Shown piece after piece: positions 6,609 to 10,539 of a stretch of 10,539 nt of DNA; the first letter of the stretch is position 1, and each line of letters starts with the position of its first letter. The stretch lies in the NCBI GenBank assembly GCA_964358485.1, contig CAYHPY010000122.1, positions 1 through 10,539 on the forward strand, written 5' to 3'. Position numbers and translations under genes: made by a program. This DNA comes from CAYHPY01 sp964358485. GTDB taxonomy: Bacteria; Elusimicrobiota; Elusimicrobia; UBA1565; UBA9628. A model generated the notes under the pieces. That model was not told the origin of the DNA, did no database searches, and worked only from the letters and a program-made list of their open reading frames with translations.

Positions 6609-7510
6609 AACGCCCCGAATATTATTTCTTCGCGGCGCTTTCCCGCGTTCTCGGGGAGAAAGGGGCCGAGGCCCTCGCCCGGGCGGGAGTGCAGGCCCTG
6701 CTGGCCTCTCCGGAGAAGCGGGCCAACATCTCCCGGAACCTCGGCCGCGTGCTCTCCTTCAGGGGCAAGCCCGCGCCCTCCCCCGCGGAGGTGGAGGAAA
6801 AAATTTCGGAGCTGGCCCGGCACTACGCCCGGTATCTGTGCACCATGGCGGGCGTTCAAAGAGACTATCGGGTCTACTTGGAGCAAACCGACGAGGTCCT
6901 TCTACCCATCCTCAAGGCCCTCCTGGCCCGGGGCAAGGGGGCGGTGCTGGTGGCCCCCCACCTCGGCTTCACGAACCTGCTGATGGGCAAGCTCCCCCAC
7001 CTGGGAATCAAGCTCACCGTCCTCATGGTCAACGCCGCACCCTACCGCTTGGACCCGGGAGTCCTGGACAACCTGCGCATGCTGGACGCCGGGGAATCGG
7101 CCGCCGACTGCATGCGGGCCTTGGCGGGCAACGAAGCCGTCCTGGTCAACGGCGACGTGGATTACTTCCCGGAAGGGAGAACGGCGCCGTTTTTCGGCGC
7201 GCCCTTTCCCCCGCCCCACGGCGCGGTGCGCCTGGCGGAGGCGGCCGGGGCGCCTCTTTTGCCCGTCCACGTCCCGCTTGAAAACGACCGCTACCGCCTG
7301 CTCTGCGACGAGCCGATCCCTCCGGATCTTGGGATGGAGGAAAAGGAAGCGCTTCTCCTGCGCGCCATGGAACGGGCCATCTCGGCCCATCCGACCCAAT
7401 GGTTCGTCTTCCACGACCCCTGGGACCTTCCCGCCGCCGCCGAGCGGGCTCGGCGGCAGCTGGAACAACTCCGGGCCGCCCGCAAGCTTAAGTCCTACCT
7501 CGGGAACTGA
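6605..7510 (+). CDS. LpxL/HtrB-like lipid acyltransferase, copy 1
   Basis: A 301-residue protein, the usual length of the LpxL/LpxM/HtrB lysophospholipid acyltransferase-like family, which transfers acyl groups from ACP to lipid A at the inner membrane. Seen: an N-terminal helical region, GAVLVAPHLGFTNLLMG around His119, GDVDYFPEGRT (183-193) followed by PFFGAPF, AGAPLLPVHV (214-223) and HPTQWFVFHDPWD (262-274), the typical HP-QW-W ending. The classical catalytic motif is HX4D/E; here the sixth residue is Asn124, so the acidic partner is missing. No strong hydrophobic N-terminal anchor is visible. ATG 6605-6607 overlaps the TGA of halogenase 2 by four bases, and GGAGG lies at 6588-6592 (12-base spacer). 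Inference: it transfers the product of the ACP/KS system to a lipid or glycan acceptor. Similar genes occur in aryl polyene-type clusters, so a housekeeping lipid A role is less likely here. It is a paralogue of the gene at 8147. Confidence 0.87.
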   Translation: MKRPEYYFFAALSRVLGEKGAEALARAGVQALLASPEKRANISRNLGRVLSFRGKPAPSPAEVEEKISELARHYARYLCTMAGVQRDYRVYLEQTDEVLLPILKALLARGKGAVLVAPHLGFTNLLMGKLPHLGIKLTVLMVNAAPYRLDPGVLDNLRMLDAGESAADCMRALAGNEAVLVNGDVDYFPEGRTAPFFGAPFPPPHGAVRLAEAAGAPLLPVHVPLENDRYRLLCDEPIPPDLGMEEKEALLLRAMERAISAHPTQWFVFHDPWDLPAAAERARRQLEQLRAARKLKSYLGN

Positions 7511-7529
7511 CCGGAGCCGATGCGGCGCC

Positions 7530-7558
7530 TTGACAAAGGGCGGATACCCTGTTATAAA
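7530..7558 (+). promoter_or_regulatory. Near-consensus sigma70 promoter for the SRPBCC-acyltransferase pair
   Basis: TTGACA (7530-7535, perfect) and TATAAA (7553-7558, five of six) are separated by exactly 17 bases. Only eight bases lie between the -10 and the ATG at 7567, so the predicted +1 falls at the start codon or one to two bases before it. The mRNA should be leaderless or nearly so, and AGGGAC just before the ATG would not be transcribed as a useful ribosome binding site. This is the best promoter in the window and separates the last two plus-strand genes from the halogenase operon. Confidence 0.75.
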
Positions 7559-7566
7559 CTAGGGAC

Positions 7567-8112
7567 ATGATCATCGTCGAAGAGTCCTGCGTCCTGTTGG
7601 CCGTCCCGGCCCAAATCTGGCCGCTTCTCGCCGACTTCAATCGGTGGAAGGAATGGCTTTTCGTTCAAAACGCGGGAGAAACCGGGGTGGGAAACGCCAT
7701 GAAGGTTCTCGGCGGGGAGGCCGGGGCCCAGCAGTTAGGGATATACTACGACAAAGATCCCAAGGAACTCATCACCCAGACGGGAAAGGTCTTGGTTTGG
7801 AACCCCCCAACGCACGTGGCAATCGCTCTGGGAGACTGGAACCCGGAAACCGGGCGGGTTGTCAACGGCATGCGCCTTCCGGGTGCCTATGGGGCCTGGG
7901 TCGGCCGCATGCGGGCCCTCAGCCTCCGTTTGGACGTGATTCTCGAGCCGGTTTCCGTGGCCGAAACCAAGATGACGGTGCGTTTTGACGGGTATTTCAC
8001 CGATGAATTTTTCGGCCGCTTCCTGAACCTTTTCCTCCCGTGGGGATTGGGAAAAACCGCGAAATTTTTCGTCAAGAAGTTTCCCCTCGTCCTCGAAGCT
8101 TCCCCCCGTTGA
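7567..8112 (+). CDS. SRPBCC (START/polyketide cyclase-like) family protein
   Basis: A 181-residue protein whose N-terminus has the typical SRPBCC opening: a beta strand (IIVEESCVLLAVP) followed by the helix AQIWPLLADFNRWKEW (15-30). Members form a helix-grip fold with a hydrophobic pocket and act as polyketide cyclases or dehydrases, or as lipid carriers; no universal catalytic residues exist, so the sequence does not tell which. A predicted amphipathic C-terminal helix (FFGRFLNLFLPWGLGKTAKFFVKKF, about 148-172) rich in Phe and Lys could touch the membrane. The start follows from the promoter, which ends eight bases before this ATG. The stop is 34 bases before the second acyltransferase start, so the two are probably one transcript. 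Placement between two acyltransferases and beside KS, ACP and halogenase genes suggests handling or cyclisation of the pathway intermediate, but this is inference. Confidence 0.78.
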   Translation: MIIVEESCVLLAVPAQIWPLLADFNRWKEWLFVQNAGETGVGNAMKVLGGEAGAQQLGIYYDKDPKELITQTGKVLVWNPPTHVAIALGDWNPETGRVVNGMRLPGAYGAWVGRMRALSLRLDVILEPVSVAETKMTVRFDGYFTDEFFGRFLNLFLPWGLGKTAKFFVKKFPLVLEASPR

Positions 8113-8135
8113 CCCTCCGGCCCGTCGGGACCCCC

Positions 8136-8140
8136 GTGAG
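8136..8140 (+). promoter_or_regulatory. Ribosome binding site that selects the start of acyltransferase copy 2
   Basis: GTGAG at 8136-8140 lies six bases before ATG 8147 but directly touches ATG 8141. Normal spacing therefore supports 8147, which also makes the N-terminus (MKPPEFYAF) line up with the paralogue (MKRPEYYFF). Confidence 0.45.
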
Positions 8141-8146
8141 ATGCCC

Positions 8147-9058
8147 ATGAAACCTCCGGAGTTTTATGCCTTCGACCTCGCGGAGTTTCTCCTAGGTGAG
8201 AAGGCTTTGCCCTTGTTCGAGCGGGCCTACGCCGGAATTTTCCGCTCCCCCCGGGGAGCAGGTCCCGCCGCGAACCTTCGAAGAATCCTCACTTTTACCT
8301 TGGGCCGAACCCCATCTTCCCAGGAATTGGATTCGGCCTTGGGGCAAATGGGGGTCCTCTACGCCCGGTATCAATTCGCCTGCAACCGCCTGCCGGCCAA
8401 TTCCAGGGACTTCATCGAGCGCGTTCAAGTCCGGGCTTTCCCCCAAGTGGCTCAACTGCTGAAAATGGGAAATGGGGCGATCCTGGCCGGGTGCCATACC
8501 GAACCCGCAATCACCTTGCTCGGAGCCGCCGCCCTGGCCCATCACCACGAGGTCCCGGTGACCGCGTTGGCCGACTTCGCGGAACCTTATGAAGCGGCTT
8601 CCCGCGCCATCCCCAATCTCCGCTACCTTCCCATGCTTGCGAGCGCAGCCCCGTGCCTTTCCGCTCTGAGGAGGAACGAGGTCGTGTTCTTCCTCGGGGA
8701 CATCGATTATTTCCCTGGAGGGAGGACGGCCGACTTCTTCGGGGCTCCATTTCACCCTCCCCAGGGAGCGGCCAAGCTGGCTTTGGCCGCCCAGGCCCCG
8801 ATTCTTCCGGTTTACGGCCTGTCCCAAGAAAACGGGTTCGTCCTTGGAGGCGAGGAGGTGATCGGCGTCAATGCGGAATCCGGGCAGGAGGAACTGGAGT
8901 CCTCCTTACTGCGCGCTTTCGAACGGATCATCGGCCGTCATCCGGCGCATTGGCTCGTCCTGAGGGACGCCTGGGACCTGGAGGCGGGGTTGGCCGCCAG
9001 CCGCCTCCTGTTGCGCAGAATTTCCCTACGCAACAGGATTAAACGATTTTTCTCCTAA
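8147..9058 (+). CDS. LpxL/HtrB-like lipid acyltransferase, copy 2
   Basis: A 303-residue paralogue of the gene at 6605, with the same N-terminus (MKPPEFYAF), GDIDYFPGGRT (184-194) followed by DFFGAPF, AQAPILPVYG (215-224) and the HPAHWLVLRDAWD ending (265-277). The catalytic-region His is His117 in AGCHTEPAITLLG. The acidic residue expected five positions later (HX4D/E) is Ile122, although Glu119 is nearby, so the active site departs further from the family than copy 1. It ends with a very basic tail (RRISLRNRIKRFFS), which could bind acidic membrane lipids. The start at 8147 is chosen from ribosome binding site spacing and from alignment with copy 1; ATG 8141 would add two residues. It is probably cotranscribed with the SRPBCC gene and ends seven bases from a convergent gene. 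It may be a second acyl transfer step, or a non-catalytic partner of copy 1. Confidence 0.86.
   Translation: MKPPEFYAFDLAEFLLGEKALPLFERAYAGIFRSPRGAGPAANLRRILTFTLGRTPSSQELDSALGQMGVLYARYQFACNRLPANSRDFIERVQVRAFPQVAQLLKMGNGAILAGCHTEPAITLLGAAALAHHHEVPVTALADFAEPYEAASRAIPNLRYLPMLASAAPCLSALRRNEVVFFLGDIDYFPGGRTADFFGAPFHPPQGAAKLALAAQAPILPVYGLSQENGFVLGGEEVIGVNAESGQEELESSLLRAFERIIGRHPAHWLVLRDAWDLEAGLAASRLLLRRISLRNRIKRFFS
9007..9053 (+). terminator. Hairpin with downstream T-run inside the last codons of acyltransferase copy 2
   Basis: CCTGTTGCG (9007-9015) and CGCAACAGG (9029-9037) are perfect 9-base inverted repeats around a 13-base loop. They are followed by ATTAAACGATTTTTCT, with five T residues at about 9047-9051. 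The T-run does not start directly at the stem, so this is a weak or imperfect intrinsic terminator. It sits exactly at the convergent junction, where only seven bases separate the two stop codons and no other terminator is possible. Confidence 0.45.
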
Positions 9059-9065
9059 AACTCCC

Positions 9066-10514
9066 CTACTTGATGATCCCCCAGATCATGTCGGCCAAAG
9101 TGGCGACGAACACGACCACCCCGGCAATAACGACCGCCACGACGGGCGCCACGCCCGCCGCGGCCGGGATCAAGCTGACGATGGTTATCGTCACGGCCAA
9201 TACGCCGTAGACGATGCCGGCCTTCTTGTACTGATCGCCCGCTGGGGACCCCCCTTCCATGTTATTGATGTCGTTGCCCATGGAATGAAGTTGGGTACAA
9301 AGATAGGCCGCGATGATGCCCAAAGCAGCCCCAACGCCTCCGAAAGGAAGCCCGATGCAATAACAGCACCCCGTCATGTACCAGATCGACGCGATCAGCA
9401 GCATCAGGGCGGCGGCCAACAGAAGCCCCTGGATGATCATCCTCAGTTTCTGGGCCTCCTTGATCTTATCGGTCAGAGCCTTGTATTTATCCTCCCCCCC
9501 CCCTCCGGTGTCGATGACGACGCAGGAGTAGCTCGGAGGCTGGGCCCCGTCGGGCATGCAGTACTGCCCGCTAGGACAGGTGGGACAGGTCGGATAATCA
9601 CCGGGAGGGGGATCCGTGTTGATGCCCCCGCCGCCCCCGCCGCCCCCGCCGCCGCCCATGCCGCCGCCGCCGCTGCCGGCTCCGCCCGTGCCCTGACCGC
9701 CGGGAGGAGTCCCGCCGATGCTGGTGCCTCCGTCAAATTGAGAGGAAGCGGCCGCCGCGTTGGCCTCCGTGGCCTGCGCGCCGCCCGCCATGAGCTGGGA
9801 GCCCAACGGGGCCGCGCCGCGGAGCTGGCCCAAGGCCCGGCTGTTGGCGTTGGCCAAACGACGGCCGCCGCGCATGTTCTGGCTGCCCGCCCGGGCGCCC
9901 CGGGCCAAGCTTCCGGCCCGGCCTTTTTCGGTCCCTGATTTATTGCCCAGGTTGGCGATCATGCTCCGGTCGGAATTGGAGCCGAATTTCGGCATATTGC
10001 CCTGCTGAACCGACCCGCTGAATTGGCTCCCCCCCAAAGTGGTGGTCAATTGAGAGCCCCCCATCCGGCCCATTTGGTCGCGGGACGCATTCGGGACGTT
10101 GGTTGTACCCGACCCGCCGGCCCCGGGAACTCCGGTTTGACCGCTGTCGCCCGCCTTCCCGGACTTGTCGGCCGCTCCGGCGTCCCCGGCCTTGCCGGAG
10201 TCTCCCGCCGCGCCCGAATCATCCGCCTTGCCGGAATCGCCGGCCGCGGAAGGGTCGTGCATGGCCAAGCCCGCACGCCCTCCGGCGCCGGCCGCCATGC
10301 CGAGGCTGTCCTGGGCGCCCTTGACCCTGATTCCCGAGGCGATGGACCCGAGGTCGGCCCCACCCCCTTTGCCGTCCTTGCCGGATCCGCCCAAAAGTCC
10401 CACGCCGACCACGGCCGCCCCGCCCACAACCATCGCCGCGATGAGGGCCGCCACCATTTTCCCGGCGGTGGTCGCCAAAAGCCTCCCCAACAAGGAGGCC
10501 CCGAAACCAGCCAT
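9066..10514 (-). CDS. Gly/Ala-rich multi-pass membrane protein with four-Cys segment
   Basis: Not recognised as a named family. 482 residues from ATG 10514. In order: a hydrophobic helix (about 19-42), a long low-complexity region with degenerate AGDSGKA units (91-125), and a Gln/Asn/Arg/Gly-rich part (140-260). A poly-Gly stretch (271-297) is followed by a four-Cys segment, CPTCPSGQYC plus SCVV (Cys310, 313, 319, 331). A short Lys-rich helix (342-358) and four hydrophobic helices (about 359-380, 385-408, 432-450, 452-476) end the protein. If the N-terminus is cytoplasmic, residues 43-357 lie outside, where the four Cys could form disulfides. The frame continues upstream of the ATG as Gly/Ala codons to the window edge without a stop, so the true start may lie further out. 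It is convergent with acyltransferase 2 and not obviously part of the biosynthetic unit. Its layout resembles the protein encoded at 1-1000, and both may belong to a surface or envelope assembly of this lineage. Confidence 0.8.
   Translation of the reverse strand: MAGFGASLLGRLLATTAGKMVAALIAAMVVGGAAVVGVGLLGGSGKDGKGGGADLGSIASGIRVKGAQDSLGMAAGAGGRAGLAMHDPSAAGDSGKADDSGAAGDSGKAGDAGAADKSGKAGDSGQTGVPGAGGSGTTNVPNASRDQMGRMGGSQLTTTLGGSQFSGSVQQGNMPKFGSNSDRSMIANLGNKSGTEKGRAGSLARGARAGSQNMRGGRRLANANSRALGQLRGAAPLGSQLMAGGAQATEANAAAASSQFDGGTSIGGTPPGGQGTGGAGSGGGGMGGGGGGGGGGGINTDPPPGDYPTCPTCPSGQYCMPDGAQPPSYSCVVIDTGGGGEDKYKALTDKIKEAQKLRMIIQGLLLAAALMLLIASIWYMTGCCYCIGLPFGGVGAALGIIAAYLCTQLHSMGNDINNMEGGSPAGDQYKKAGIVYGVLAVTITIVSLIPAAAGVAPVVAVVIAGVVVFVATLADMIWGIIK
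9494..9503 (-). repeat. Run of ten G on the coding strand (mononucleotide tract)
   Basis: Ten consecutive C on the plus strand, read as G on the coding strand, encode Gly residues near 338-341 just before the C-terminal membrane domain. Other Gly codons in the same gene are mostly GGC, so codon choice alone does not explain the run. Slippage by one base would shift the frame and remove the four terminal helices. Confidence 0.75.
9624..9704 (-). repeat. Poly-glycine coding tract (GGC/GGN-rich)
   Basis: Encodes residues 271-297 of the right-hand membrane protein, nearly all Gly with few Ser, Ala, Thr and Met. It probably acts as a flexible linker between the Asn/Gln-rich region and the four-Cys segment. 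Confidence 0.75.
10140..10244 (-). repeat. Degenerate AGDSGKA heptad-like repeats
   Basis: Encodes residues 91-125 of the right-hand membrane protein. AGDSGKA occurs exactly at 91-97 and 103-109 and in changed form (KSGKAGDSG) at 117-125. The Gly-Asp-Ser/Ala-Gly pattern is collagen-like in composition but lacks a strict Gly-X-Y period. Confidence 0.65.
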
Positions 10515-10539
10515 TCCGGCGCCCGCGCCGCCCGCCCCC

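Noticed and set aside
9624..9704. Possible CRISPR or satellite array from repeated GCC units
   Set aside because: The period is codon-based and in frame with a Gly tract; there are no spacers or regular repeat-spacer units.

Overview
The window is GC-rich (clearly above 60% by eye, not counted) and densely coding, with nine protein genes and no intergenic gap over about 115 bases. It looks like a chromosomal secondary-metabolite or lipid locus of a bacterium. Two acyltransferases of the LpxL/HtrB type suggest a Gram-negative (diderm) cell envelope. I see no rRNA, tRNA, CRISPR, transposase or integrase, and nothing that fixes the phylum. The two flanking Gly/Ala-rich membrane proteins look lineage-specific, and I do not recognise them as a named family.

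Layout. (1) 1-1000, minus strand: 5' part of a Gly/Ala-rich single-pass membrane protein that runs off the left edge, with a sigma70-like promoter at 1042-1070. (2) 1114-3307, minus strand: a two-gene unit, acyl carrier protein then a 638-residue ketosynthase. The ketosynthase carries a complete, catalytically intact KS followed by a shortened second KS fold without the active-site residues, which reads as a KS-chain length factor fusion. (3) 3308-3381: a compact divergent promoter region. (4) 3382-7510, plus strand: two tandem flavin-dependent halogenase-like proteins and an LpxL-like acyltransferase, each overlapping the next by 4 bases (ATGA). (5) 7530-9058, plus strand: a consensus-like promoter, an SRPBCC protein and a second LpxL-like acyltransferase, ending in a hairpin inside the last codons. 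(6) 9066-10514, minus strand and convergent: a second Gly/Ala-rich membrane protein with a poly-Gly linker, a four-Cys segment and four C-terminal membrane helices.

How it may work (inference). The ACP and the KS-CLF fusion would build an ACP-bound acyl or polyketide chain. The two halogenases could halogenate it or a precursor. The SRPBCC protein could bind or cyclise an intermediate, and the two acyltransferases could move acyl groups onto a lipid or glycolipid acceptor. KS, CLF-like KS, ACP, halogenase-like flavoprotein and LpxL-like acyltransferase is a combination reminiscent of aryl polyene, xanthomonadin and flexirubin clusters. However, no ketoreductase, dehydratase, thioesterase, aromatic starter enzyme or exporter is visible here, so the pathway must use genes elsewhere or be a different, reduced pathway. 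Two plus-strand promoters sit so close to their start codons that leaderless mRNAs are predicted.
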